This document shows positions 1 through 12,089 of a stretch of DNA of 64,000 bases, in pieces. The notes beneath the pieces were generated by a model. It searched no databases, had not been told where the DNA came from, and saw only the letters and a program-made list of their open reading frames with translations. Numbering within the stretch: the first letter of the stretch is position 1; every line of letters starts with the position of its first letter. A program made the translations under genes and the position numbers. Origin of the DNA: Bos javanicus (taxonomy: Eukaryota; Chordata; Mammalia; Artiodactyla; Bovidae); assembly GCF_032452875.1 (NCBI RefSeq), contig NC_083875.1, positions 80,746,178 through 80,810,177 of the forward strand. Reading direction: 5' to 3'.

Positions 1-1679
1 TCATTGGCCTCCACTAATTATCAGTCATGCTCACCACCCTTTTAAGAGAATGAAAGCAATTGCACATTTGTTGGTTATTTTTAATAAAACTTTACATGTA
101 TCCTATAAAGTCTTTAATGACTTGATCTCCAGGAACACCTTCCTGATTCCCTGGAGGAGTCTGTGATCCAACTGTTAGAAAAGGGCTAAAGTTTGAGCTA
201 AGTTACTTAATAAAGCATATGAAATCCTCATGCTCTGGCCCTCTCAAGCTCTCCCCTAGTAACACGTGCATTTGCTCCCCAAACAGGCTGCTTACAGTCC
301 CCAGAATATACCTTGATGTTTGATACCCCTCAGACCTGTGCAAATATGGGTCCACCACACTTCATCTGAGTCCTACACCATGGTCACCTTCCTTGCCACC
401 TGAGTGTATGTCTGCCAGTGTCTTATTCATTTTCGTAACTATATGGGTGAGCCCAGCTAGCACCCTGCAGAAAGCAAATATCCACTAAATTTTGTTTGAG
501 TGAATGAATGAATAAACAAGTGAATGAGTTGAAGGCCAAAAAATAATAATAATAATAACTGCTGAAGTGGGATGCCTGCCCAATGCATCCACGCCATTGG
601 GAAAATGGCTAAAGAGATAGCTTAAGTGGCTGTGTTTATGCCTGGTGACATTCTTGGCCATATCAGATTAGACCAAAGTGATGTGTCGCTGTATGGAACC
701 AGGCATCAAATCTTTATACCAAGAGTCTGAATTAAAAGGTCTAGAAGTTGTAGTCAGGGTGGTGTTGGATATTGGAGCTACAAAGTCTCATATAAGTGGG
801 TCCATAGCCACTGCCATTGGAAACCACTGCTAGAGGCAAGCCAAGGTCATTGAGAAAAGAGCCCAAGAGATGCCGAGGAAGCGCTATCCCAGAGACGCAA
901 AAGGAGGTGGCTCAGAGGGGAGACTAATATTAGAGATTCTAGGGCTCCTGAGACTGAGTCAGTGCTCTGCCTCTTGATCCAGAAAATCTGTGAAAACAGA
1001 GCTCCACACCAAGTCTAAGATCTCTATGTAGCATGAGAAAATTCCAGAAAATCTGAAAGGAAAGGAAGCAACTCTCAATGCTTTTGATTACTATCTCCTC
1101 AACAGACAAGTCCTGTTATAGTGCAGCCAATATCTCCAGAGAAAAGACTGAGGACAACCACTGGTCACATGTTCTTTAATAAATACCGTGTGGTCCATTT
1201 CTAGTCTAGCCAAATTCTGCCCTGATACAAATTTACATGGCTCAGCAACTGAGCACACATTCACGCATATTATAAAACAGCCGAAAGAGGTAAATAAATG
1301 TAAATATTAGCTACACATAAAAGTATATAGAAAACAATAGTATCTGCAAGGAGAGCAAAATTTTAAATGTATTCTATCATTGCAGTAAGTTAAATCCACA
1401 TAGGTGCATAAAAATCCAGAGATCATAAAGAAATTTAAATTGTTGCTGTAAGGTGGATTATAAAGTAAATGGAATTATTAATTATTTTGTGGTTGATGTG
1501 TAAAGTTGTTTGATAATAATTCAAACTGAAAACTTTTCAAAGAAAAAGCTCTCTCTATCTTTCCAGGGACCATTGTGAGTCCTCCGGCTGTAACACATCC
1601 CTTCTCACATGTGAGAAGGGATAGCATAGCCCTGAGTGTGAGTCACACGACTCACACATACCTGAGTCAGATGCAAAAC
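1..1679. other. Unique intergenic DNA, no gene seen
   Basis: No open frame of note and no recognisable exon. The sequence is AT-rich, with one possible old L2-type tail near 440-540 (listed separately). A short perfect inverted pair around 1604-1622 (cttctcacatgtgagaag) is the only local structure noticed. Confidence 0.5.
440..540 (+). repeat. Possible L2 3' tail
   Basis: The stretch ends in tandem gaatgaatgaat/aaacaagtgaatgag after a 'ccactaaattttgtttgagtg' core, the layout of the L2 3' end (…ataaatatttgttgaatgaatga). It is short and diverged, so the family call is tentative. Confidence 0.4.
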
Positions 1680-1945
1680 ATCACATACTGTATGATTCTA
1701 TTTCCATGAAATACTCAAACTAGGTAAATCCATAGAGACAGAATGCAGACTGGTGGTTGCCAGGGGCTGGAGGGAGGTGGAAAGAGGAGAAAGTGCTTAA
1801 TGGGAGCTGGGTTCTATTTTGGAGTGATGGAATATGTTGGAACTAGATACAGGTGGTGCTTACTAAATGTACTAAATGAACAACAGTTCATCTAACTTTA
1901 AATTGGTTAATGTTATGTTAATGTCACCTCAGTACATTAAAAAAA
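1680..1945 (+). mobile_element. L1 3' UTR fragment
   Basis: Contains the well-known mammalian L1 3'-end phrase 'agactggtggttgccagggg' followed by ggctggagggaggtgg, and ends in an A-rich tail near 1940. Heavily 5'-truncated, with no coding part left. Sense strand is plus. Confidence 0.75.
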
Positions 1946-2463
1946 TTTTCAGTGATGCTGCCTTGGCCCCACCCTAAAAGACCTAACCCAGTGTGTCTAG
2001 ATCAGGCAAGGCTCTATATTTATAGTTTCTTGAGTAAGTCTTATTCTCCATCAGGAATAAAAACCTGTCATCAGAGATCTCCCTCATGCTGCCTGCCTAA
2101 TTTGCAATGCAAACAGAATAACTATGAAATCTATATAAAGTGCATAGACTCTTCATCAATATTGTGATAGGACTGGAGCTTATAAATGCAAAATTGAAAT
2201 CATCAAACCCTGACTGGTGGTGGACAGAAGGAAGTGCACCCCCACCCATGACAGTCATCAGGAGATGTACCACCTTGCTGACAACTCAGAAGCATTAGGG
2301 CGTGTCTGAGGATGCAGGGCTATGCTATCAGTGGCACCATGCTCGAGCATTCCACAAGACCAAGAGTTGTTGCCACTGCTTTTGTTCTCTCCCATCATCT
2401 TGGTGTATGAGTCTTAGAAGTCTGTTAACTGTGACCAAACTTTAAAATATGGACCAATGCCAT
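1946..2463. other. Unique intergenic DNA
   Basis: No gene seen. A 71-codon open frame at 1952-2167 has no recognisable domain and no conserved-looking composition; it fits chance. Confidence 0.5.
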
Positions 2464-2945
2464 CTTTTAAGAATAGTGGGGTGGGTCAGATCAGATCAGA
2501 TCAGTCACTCAGTCGTGTCTGACTCTTTGTGACCCCATGAATCGCAGCACGCCAGGCCTCCCTGTCCATCACCAACTCCCAGAATTCACTGAGACTCACG
2601 TCCATCGAGTCAGCAATGCCATCCAGCCATCTCATCCTCTGTCGTCCCCTTCTCCTCCTGCCCCCAATCCCTCCCAGCATCAGAGTCTTTTCCAATGGGT
2701 CAACTCTTCACATGAGGTGGTCGAAGTACTGGAGTTTCAGCTTTAGCATCATTCCTTCCAAAGAACACCCAGGGCTGATCTCCTTCAGAATGGACTGGCT
2801 AGATCCCCTTGCAGTCCAAGGGACTCAGCCCTCCCTTTTCCAGGGGATCTTCCTGGCCCAGGGATCAAACCCAGGTCTCCTGCATTACAGGCAGATTCTT
2901 CACTGTCTGAGCCCCCAGAGAAGCCCCAAAACCAACTTTTAAGAA
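2464..2945 (-). mobile_element. Chimeric tRNA-headed SINE fused to BovB 3' end, with TSD
   Basis: Read on the minus strand, a Bov-tA-type tRNA-Glu-like head (about 2930-2835) runs directly into about 340 bp of BovB ORF2 3' end, including the conserved RRRGRQRMRWLDGI stretch, and finishes in the TGATC-type tail (2486-2504). The 10-bp direct repeat cttttaagaa lies at 2464-2473 and 2936-2945, outside both ends, so the chimera appears to have inserted as one unit. The BovB part is longer than the short BovB tail of ordinary Bov-tA copies. Confidence 0.8.
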
Positions 2946-4277
2946 GGGTGTTTTTTCTAATCACTGTCTAGAGACGAGATACAACATTTTTCCGACGATA
3001 GGGAGAACAGACTGACTATCTGCTGTCCTCAAAATTGTTTCAAGCTGGATCTGATTTCTACCAGCAGAAAAAGTTTTATGGAGGGGCAGATCATTTAGGA
3101 TCTGAATAGTTTTCACTACATCAGAAATCACTGGAAGGCAGTCAGCTGGTGAAATGGTAGAAAGGCAAGAGGCTCCAAAATGTGTTAAAACACAGCACTC
3201 CCTGACATAGAGAATAGGTAAAAAGGTAACCCCCAAGTGGAATCAAGGGAGAGTGTTGTGCAGGGTACTCACTGTAGACTCCTTTGTCCTCTGCAGAGCT
3301 TGTTCAGTTGCCCAGAGAAAACTCAAAGATTTGCAAAGGTGTTTTGAGGCAAAATGCAGTACTTTGCTTGGTGATATCAAGTTAAAGAAAACCTCTAATC
3401 ATGGGATTCTTTACTTGGATATTAGGGCTAATTATTTTAGGGTTGTCAGTTCTCCAAAAGGTCCCTTTTGGGGAAATACATCTTTGCCAGAACTTAACTA
3501 AATGTATGCACATTAAGACAAGATTTTTTACCTTCTGATTTCAGAAATATGTAAAATGACGAGGATAAAGTGGGTCTGGTAATACTCCACTTTTCCTTTC
3601 AGCAGTTTAATCACACGGGAGGTCTCGCATTTCATCAGGGTGTGAAATGCCTTATATTTCTCCTGGTTTCTTTTTTCTTCTTGCACAATGAATGCAAGTC
3701 CAAGAACGTGAATAAGGCCTCTCCCCACCACACACATGCCCTCCTCCCACCCCCTGCCAGCTACCCCTGCTCTGACCTCCCAGCCTCCCAAGGACACTGT
3801 GTTCCTCCTTTGCAAGTTACAGTGCCTGCAGCCCCGCTGTCCCCTCTGCGCTTCCCTGGCCACCGCGGGGGCGCCAGTCTCCTTTCGGGAAAGCGACCAC
3901 CGAGAAAATCCTCTCTTCCACCACCTTCACCTCTGCAGCCTCTTATCACCTCCACCTATGCCATCACCGACACCACCTCCACCGGGGTGGAGGTGGACCG
4001 GCTCTCAAGGCCACTGCAGGCACAGCACAGAGACCCCGATTTCTATGCACCCTGGAAAGGGTGATTAATTTAAAGTGAGTGGAGTCTGTTTCTTTAAGAC
4101 AAGCTCATAAATCGTGAAAGATCACCACTTCTTTTCAAAAGCCTCTCCACGGTCTGAGTTTCCCTTCTGGGTCAGTAAAGTCATTGAAGCTTTAATGGCA
4201 TGCCATGGCAGATTACACGATACAGCTGTCCCAGCACCGTGAAAATTAAGTTATGCCCCGTGTCAGCAAGGGGGTTT
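2946..4277. other. Unique intergenic DNA with candidate conserved block
   Basis: No repeat recognised. Several unrelated open frames overlap here on both strands (for example 3570-4064 plus), but none shows a domain. The stretch at 4050-4260 retains several CpGs and homeobox-like AT cores (gattaatttaaag, cataaatcg). I see no evidence for an exon. Confidence 0.45.
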
Positions 4278-4450
4278 TCCCCTTTCTTTTCTCTCCCCTC
4301 CCCCACCCCTTTCTCTTTTTTTCTCCATTCCTTCCCACCCCTGTCCCTCTCCCTACTCTTCTCTCTCTTTTCTCTCTCTCTCTCATTTTCTCTCTGCCTC
4401 TCCTCCTCCCCACTCCCTGCCTTTCCTCCTCTTTCCTCTTTCCTCTTTCA
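4278..4450 (+). repeat. Polypyrimidine (CT)-rich tract
   Basis: About 170 bases of almost pure C and T on the plus strand, with tctctctc runs near 4360-4385. Open frames across it are low-complexity Pro/Ser/Leu/Phe on plus and Arg/Glu/Lys on minus, and are not genes. Confidence 0.85.
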
Positions 4451-4586
4451 GGGTCCTCCTGAGAAGTGCACATCCCATACCCGGGAGAGATCCAAGTTGG
4501 CCTGCTATTGAGCCCCAGTAAATGGAGATGATGGGCCTTTCAGAGAAGAGCTATCGAAATGGTGCCCTTTGTTCTCCACCCCACCC

Positions 4587-4665
4587 CCACATTTTTTTTT
4601 TTTTTTTGCTTCCGTTCCCCTCCTCTTTATCCTCTTCCTCCTCCTCTTCTCTCTCCTGCCTACCC
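4587..4665 (+). repeat. Poly-T followed by CT-rich tract
   Basis: A long T run near 4591-4607 is followed by cctcttcctcctcctcttctc-type sequence. Simple-sequence DNA. Confidence 0.8.
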
Positions 4666-5779
4666 TCTGAGTTGAACTCCCCAGTTTGCGGTAGCAGCTC
4701 AGGTATTAACTCACACTTTCTCTGGGCAGCCCATGTGCTTGCGGATGACCCTCCCAGGTCAAGAGCAGTGGTCAAACCTTAGTTTCCTTCCAGAGTTAAC
4801 CACTGCCCTGGCTGTGGCTGCTGCTCTTTTCTCTTCCCCGGAGAGGGGATGTAAAGAGAATTGGAGCAAACTCTGAGCATCATCTCTCCACTCACACTCC
4901 CTGACGTGTAAACACAGCACAAGGAGCATACCAGATACCTATAGGACCTCTCAATAGCACTCTACTTCTCAACAGTAGTATATATTCTTATCCAGAGGCA
5001 CAAAATTACATCCTAACTTCATTTCAATATAGGCTCCTCTACTAAAAATAATTTTAAATGCTATCTGAATAAAGAAACCCACATTCTTCTGTTTGCATAT
5101 TCACAACATCTCCCTGGAAGGTAGGGGAAATGTTTACAATGTGAGAAATCAGATCTATCATGTTTCTCCAGTGAGGTGAAAGGCAGGAAGGAGCAGTCAT
5201 TTTAGGGAGAGCCTGGAGAGCAGTGTCTATTGGTTAAGGGGCCCCTTCCTCCATGGGACCCCTGTGCCCACACTCCTTAGTCTCCATACCACCTGGGTCA
5301 CACCTGAGGAAAAGTTTTCCCACTAAAGAGCTATGAATTAAATAAAGCTACCTCATGAAGTTGAAAGAAACTGTTGACATGGAAGCAGTGATCACTCTAC
5401 AGTGAAAAACAAAAGAGTTTTATAGAAACTCAGCTGTGATGGTAACATTTAAAGCTGTCACATTTTATATAGTTATTAGTTTTTAATTAGGTGCTTTTGA
5501 GGGAACATCTAAAACTAGAAAGAAGTTTTGATTTTCTTAGTCTATGAACCAAACATAAAACAATAATAATTGGTTAGAAGCCTATATGAAGGTTGCAAAG
5601 TGACTCCTTATTTCTTGGAGGACAATGGGTACCCTGGCGTTGGAGAGTCCCCTGAAGCTCAGCCTGTGGGTAGAGACATGGTCATCCATGTGTGCAGACC
5701 AGGACCCCTACCCTTTATCTAAGTCTCAAGGAAGCAGGGGGCTGCACAAGCCCTAACCTTCCTTCTCCTTTCCCCAAAG
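4666..5779. other. Unique intergenic DNA
   Basis: No gene or confident repeat is seen. Composition is ordinary AT-rich intergenic sequence up to the BovB copy that starts near 5780. Confidence 0.5.
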
Positions 5780-6172
5780 AACTAATTTTTATGCAAAGTA
5801 CATCATGTGAAATGTCAGACTGGATGAATCACAAACTGGAATCAAGAATGCCAGGAGAAATATTAGCAGTTTCAGATATGCAGATGATACCACTCTAATG
5901 GCAGAACGTGAAGAGGAATTAAAGAGCCTCTTGATGAGGGTGAAAGAGGAGAGTTAAAAAGCTGGCTTGAAACTCAGCATTCAAAAACTAAGATCATGGC
6001 ATTTTGTCCCATTACGTCATGGCAAATAGAAGGGGAAAAAGTGGTAGCAGTGGCAGATTTTATTTTCTTGGGCTCCAAGATCACTGCAGATGGTGACTGC
6101 AGCCATGAAATTAAAAGACTCTTGCCCCTTGAAAGGAAAGCTATGACAAACCTTAGACAGTATATTGAAAAG

Positions 6173-6266
6173 TATACCTGTGGTGGATTCATTTCAATAT
6201 TTGGCAAAACCAATACAATATTATCAAGTTTAAAAATAAAATAAAATTTAAAAAAATTAAAAAAAA
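6173..6266 (+). mobile_element. Very short bovine-type L1 3' tail inserted in BovB
   Basis: The phrase acctgtggtggattcatttc…ggcaaaaccaatacaatatt followed by an A/T-rich tail matches the 3' end of the young ruminant L1 as I recall it. The host BovB reads straight across when it is removed (…attgaaaag|cagagacatcac), and gaaaag is repeated at 6167-6172 and 6267-6272 as a short target-site duplication. Confidence 0.75.
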
Positions 6267-6370
6267 GAAAAGCAGAGACATCACTTTGCTAACAAAGATT
6301 CAGATAGTCAAAGCTATGGTTTTTCAAGTAGTCATGTATGGATGTGATAGCTGGACCATAAGGAAAGCTG

Positions 6371-7762
6371 TTGCTGTTTTCAGTCACTCAGTTCTGTCCA
6401 ACTCTTTGCAGCCCCATAGACAGAAGCACACCAGGCTTCCCTGTCCTTCATTATCTCCCTGATTTTGCTCAAACTCATGTCCATTGTGTCAGTGATGCCA
6501 TCCAACCATCTCAACTTTTGTCGTCCCCTTCTCCTCCTGCCTTCAATCTTTCCCAGCATCAGGGTCTTTTCCAGTGAGTCAGTTCTTCGCATCAGGTAGC
6601 CAAAGTATTGGAGTTTCAGCTTCCCCATCAGTCCTTCCAATGAATATTCAGGACTGATTTCCTTTAGGATTGACTGGTTTGATCTCCTTGCAGTCCAAGG
6701 GACTCTCAAGAGTCTTCTCCAGCACCGCAATTCAAAAACATCAGTTCTTTAGTGCTGAGCCTTCTTTATGGTCCAACTATCACATCCATACATGACGGCT
6801 GGAAAAACCATAGCTTTGACTAGACGAACATTTGTTGGCAAAGTAATGCCTCTGCTTTTTAATATGCTGGCTAGGTTGGTCATAACTTTTCTTCCAAGGA
6901 GCAAGCGTCTTTTAGTTTCATGGTGGCAGTCACTACCTGCAATGATTTTAGAACCCAAGAAAATAAAGTCTGTCACTGTTTCCATTGTCTCCCCATTTAT
7001 TTACCTTGAAGTGATGGGACCACATGCCATAATCTTCATTTTTTGAATGTTGAGTTTTAAGCCAACTTTTTCACTCTCCTCTTTCACTTTCATCAAGAGG
7101 CTCTTTAATTCCTCTTTGTTTTATGCCATTTGGGTGGTGTCACCTGCATATCTATGGTTGATATTTCTCTCAGCAATCTTGATTTCAGCTTGAGCTTCAT
7201 CCAGCCCAGCATTTCACATGATGTACTCTGCATATAAGTTAAATAAGTAGGGTGACAATATACACTTCGAGTGTTTGAGGGTCTCCTGAGGAGGCATGAG
7301 TCAGCAGTGGCCTGCCATGGGGACAAGGGCTCTGGCAGCAGTAGTCCTGGGAGGCTCAGCATGTGGCATAAGTTCTCTTGAAGGAGGTCACCATTAGCCC
7401 CACTATAGAGCCACAGGGCGGGTGACTCACAAACTGGAGAACAATTACACAAAAGAAGTTCTCCACTGCTATGACAGTTCTAGGCCCCACAACAGACTTC
7501 CCAACCTGGGGATCTGGCACAGGGAGTGAGTATCCCCAGGGAATCTAACTTTGAAGGTCAGCAGGATTTGATTACAGAACTTACCCAGGACTGGGGAAAC
7601 GAGAATCTCGGGCATGAACAAAATACTGTATGAACCCCAGGACCAGGAGAAAGGAGCAGTAACCCCAGAAGACACTGAGCCAGACTTGCCTGTGTATGTT
7701 TGGGAGTTTCTGGTGGAGGCATGGGTTGATAGTGGCCTGCTGTGGGGTCAGGGCCACTGACT
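6371..7762 (-). mobile_element. BovB-derived element nested inside the plus-strand BovB
   Basis: On the minus strand the 3' part (7258-6376) is BovB ORF2 from the Y-A-E-Y region to the 3' end. The 5' part (7762-7259) is a different sequence not found in the near full-length BovB at 30.6-33.9 kb. Near-repeats flank it (ataaggaaagctg at 6358-6370; acaaagaaggctg at 7763-7775), as expected for a decayed target-site duplication. The frame is broken. It looks like an internally rearranged, non-autonomous BovB relative. Confidence 0.7.
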
Positions 7763-8150
7763 ACAAAGAAGGCTGAGCACTGAAGAATTGATGCTTTCGA
7801 ATTGTGGTCCCGGAGAAGACTCTTGAGGGTCCCTTAGACTGCAAAAAGATCAAACAAGTCAATCCTAAAGGAAAACCACCCTGAATACTCTTTGGAAGTA
7901 CTGATGCTGAAGTGCCAATACTTTGGCCACCTGGTGTAAAGAACCAACTCATTAGAAAAGACCCTGATGTTGGGAAAGATTGAAGGCAAAAGGAGAAGAG
8001 GGTGGTAGAGGATAAGATGGTTAGATAGCATCACCAACTCAATGGACATGAATCTGAGCAAACTCTGGGAGATAGTGAAGAATAGGGGAGCCTGGCATGC
8101 TGTATTCCATGGGGCTGCAAAGAGTTGGACGTGACTTAGTGAATGAACAA

Positions 8151-11100
8151 TAGCAACTATGATCCTCAGGCTGCTGCAAAGCAGGTATGAAGGCTTTCCA
8201 AAGAGGGAATCAAACTAAAGAATGGTGTGAGTTACCCAGAAGCGCACGCAGAGAAGGGGAGCTTCTCAGGCAGACACCATAGTGGTACTCACATTCAAAT
8301 GAATGTGGTCTTCCAGGATTTCATTGAAGTCTAGTAATTGCATAGCGGTATCTCAAATATGATGCTACCTTAAAAAATTCCAACTCACCTGCATTAGTGT
8401 GGATTCTCACCAGTAGAAGATGCTGAAGGACATGGGTGCAAGCAGATAATTTGGGGTGTGACCCTCAGAAGGAGGGCCAACATAAGGGTGAATTGTCAAG
8501 GTCACCATTGTGGGCAATGTAGATCAATTCCACCTAGACTTCCTGAGAAGTGTTCCAGGTACTTCTGCTTGAGGACAGGGGCATTGATCCGTGGGCTCCA
8601 TCTTTTCCACTGGTCAAGGGTGTCTCTTACGTATTAGTCTCTCTGCTCTTCTGAGCTGGGCATTCACCAAGAAAGGTATCATGGACCAGGGGGAGCCCAG
8701 AGCAACCATCCAGATGTGCAGAGTGTGCTGGAGAAGGGGCATCAAGTATGGCACACCCACTGGGACTCACTCTCCCTGTAAACACATATTTTCTAAGGAC
8801 TCCCAAGCAGAGGCACTGTCTACACTTTAGAAGGAAGGCTTGGTAAAGGAGCCTTTTGCCCATGGTGTCTGCCTAGTAAGGAATACATGTAGAGTTTTAG
8901 CTCAGGAAAGGTTTTTTTCTCACAACCCCTACATGGTGTAACCCAGTCCTCCAGTCCCCAATTTGTTTCTAATCTTCTTCATTTTTTACCTTTCTTTATA
9001 TCCCATTTCGAGTTACCACTTGAGGACTAGGGAACCAAATCCCGCTTTGTAATGATTCTAAAAGGTTCTCAACTATTAGTTGGGTTCCTCTGAGAAGCAG
9101 AACCTGAGATGTGGTTTAAGAGCATATAGTTTTTGTTTTTGACTTTTTGAGACGTAAGGAGATGCAACAGGCATGGGGAGGTGACACAGGAAAGGGAAGG
9201 AACCCACAAAAGGTTGCATTAGTAAGTCAGCTAATACCAAAGATAACTGATTCATAACCTCATCATAAGGCTCTAGAAATGGTATAAAACATCTACTGCA
9301 AAATGACCCCAACTAAGGGGAGAAAGGATAGTGTTACTCATGACCCACATTCTGTGCCATGTTTAAAGGGCACCAAGCTCTGTGGTTCCAGCAGCTCCCC
9401 AGCAAGGTGCTGCCCTGGGTATCAGGCTGAAGTACTTTGACATAGAGGAGGCTGAGGAGACACTTGGTGGACCCATCAAGTCGGCTGCAATCTCCCATGC
9501 ACCTTGACCTTCCAAGAGACAGACTTTTGGGGATTGAAGCTCACTGGGATAAAATTCCTCAGGGTTCTTCTCCTAATGAAAACCTAAGCTGTCAACTGCT
9601 CAGTGATACTCTTGATTACCCCTTTTTCTTCCCTACTTATTTGCTTAGCTCTTCACTCTCCTCTGTACTGTTGTGCTTAGCCAGCAAGTGACAAGTTTCT
9701 ACATTTCTAAGGCATGATATTTTTCATATATTGCCTGTTATGTATAAGCTCCCAACTGCCTGTTCACCCTAAAACACTAAATGTTTTAAATCTAGCATAT
9801 ATCTGCTTAAGCTTAAGATGATATTGGAAGAGATTCGTCTGTAAATGTCACAAATGACAAAGAGCCTTCACCACCCGAGGGCTCCTTCTCACAGGTACTG
9901 TTTTGATCACATCTCAGGAGTCATAAAACAGGCTCTGGAGACGCACCTGTGCTTGTTACATAGATTCTGAGTGACTGCGATGCCGCCCACCTGCAACAAC
10001 ACCCAGACTCCTCATGCCCATCGGTTTTTGCTCCCAAGCCTAGATTATGTGGCTTTGTTTGTGTAGCACATAACTTCACAAATTACCTTATGGGTTGTAA
10101 TTTGAATCAGAGAACATAAATTACCACCTTTGTTCTCTGGCAAGTGCCAGCAGAAGAAAAGGGAAGTGACTTTGCTGAGTAACTGGCAGCTACCAGAAAT
10201 TTAACATCTCTTTAAGGTGCCATTAGTAAGCTACTAATATCAAAGGCAAATTATATGACGAACGATATTTCTGTCTTGCTGAGAAAATGAACACAATGTA
10301 ACTTTAGACAAAGCTTTTTTTAAATTCAGAATTTCACTAGCTATGGTTGAAGAAGCTTGCCATTTTCATTCTTTTATTCTCACATAAATGTTTTAAGTTA
10401 TTACAAAAATATCTCTCATAATCTCAATCATTAAAAAAAAAACAAACAACTTTGTCACCCCTCTCTGAAAGGCTTAGCTTCAGGTTTATTTTCAATAAGC
10501 CCTGTTTTCATCTCTATTTGTTGATCCTGGTAGAGAAATGCAGCGTTTTGTCACTAAAGTACACCAATAGTTACAGCAAGGCTGGTTTACAGAAAACATT
10601 CTTTCCCTGATTTTGTTCAAATGCAAGTGCTGATACAATTTGATTAAAGTAGCTGTAAAATATGCTGGGTATGTGGGAGGTAAGAGTATGGAAAGAGTTT
10701 GAGAAATCCTAATCCTGCAGCTCTCAAGACTGTGAGAGTTGGACTCCATCTGGTGTAAATGGATTAAAAATCTTCTCTCATTTCAAAGGTTTGATCTCAA
10801 CAAGGGCTTGATTTGATGAAATCAAAGTGGCAGCTTGGATTTGAAAACTATTTAGAGTGGAACTTCCTAAAGTTTACATGTGAGGGAAGAATTGGCAGAG
10901 GTATGAATGTGGAGTGACCATGTATTTATATGTGTGTTTCACTGGAGGTCTGTTTGCAGAGAGAAGGGGCGAGGGGGCGGGGGGCGGAAAAAAAAGTTGA
11001 GAATGAGGATAAGTGTAAGTATCAGGTTATTTGCTTAACAGAAGGATACAGAAGGATGTTTTTATAATTCTTAGCTTGGAAGGTGAAAAAGTGTGTTAGC

Positions 11101-12089
11101 TTTTAAAGAACAGAGTCTCCTTCTGCAAAAGCCATTTTTTTCTATTATCTCTCCTTTCTTCGTATTCAAGCCCTGATATTTACTCTCAGGAATTTGTACT
11201 TCAAGTTACCTTCCTCTTAACTGTGTGCTATCTTTAGTGACTAATACCCCAAATAGGCACAGGAGAGAAAACAAAAACAAAAAAGTGGTCCAATGGTAGA
11301 TGGTCAATGGAGTGTGGGCATGAAGACAGCCTACATATGTGGCCTTTAAAGCCTAAATCTTTACAAGTTGCAAAGAGTGATTTCTTTAGAAAGGGACTTC
11401 ACCTTCTTCCATTGAATTGGGGCAATTATATCTCACTAATAATGTGCATACAACCCTGTCTCTCTGGGATGGTGCAGAAGTATTCTGCATAGTCTCCCAT
11501 CCCCCACTATACCACGCACAATATTAACAAAAACTCTGGCGATTTCTACTGTTGCCAATAGGCAAATTCTACACAGTATTTGCAATGGAAAAGGTATTGG
11601 TAAAAAATCTGGTTCAATATTCTGCATAAATTTTGAAATGATAGTAGAGGAGAGCAAGATGGCAGTGGTGGGTATGATTCCTGGTGAAACAGAAAGCAGC
11701 AACCCAAAGTGGCTTTGCTACTCAGAGTTAGCAAGTGAATGCAGAAATCCCTGAGCAGGATTCTTATACATAGGCATAAGAAACCACCAAGATGTAAATA
11801 AAGTACCTCTGTACATTTTATAAACTGTAAGTTCACACTGTGTTCTATATATACCTTGAACAAATAGAGGTTATTGAAAGCAATACTCTACCAGGAAAAA
11901 AAAGAATGCATTTAAACTCTACAATCTGCTTTCATCCTTGCTGCCTTTACAAGTCATTCAACTCTCTGCTCTCCCTTTCATGCTTGCTTTCCCCTACAGT
12001 TATTGTATTACCAGCATATGGGACAAAAACTATTGTAAAGCAGGTAAATTTAGAATTTCCTGCATAAAGCAAATGACATAAATGTTTGC
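8151..12089. other. Unique intergenic DNA
   Basis: Nearly 4 kb with no confident repeat and no gene. Open frames up to 105 codons occur on both strands without recognisable domains. Features of note are an A run at 10431-10442, a G-rich patch at 10970-10990, and a possible regulatory block at 10080-10300 containing cctttgtt (10127-10134) and atcaaagg (10239-10246), which fit TCF/LEF- or SOX-type cores. Confidence 0.45.

Larger units (their letters stand above)
5780..8150 (+). mobile_element. BovB LINE fragment interrupted by two insertions
   Basis: Plus-strand BovB ORF2 sequence runs from the Y-A-E-Y-region through a YADD-equivalent (encoded near 5878-5892 as Y-A-D-D-T-T-L) to 6370, breaks off inside the codons for 'W-T-I-R-K-A', and resumes at 7776 with the next codons through to the 3' end near 8150. 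The reading frame has several stops, so this is a dead copy. The gaps are filled by an L1 tail (6173-6266) and a minus-strand BovB-derived element (6371-7762). It is 5'-truncated at about the palm of the reverse transcriptase. Confidence 0.85.

Noticed and set aside
3570..4064. 164-codon plus-strand frame
   Set aside because: Overlaps other equally long frames on both strands, no domain, biased to Pro/Ser/His from CT-rich DNA.
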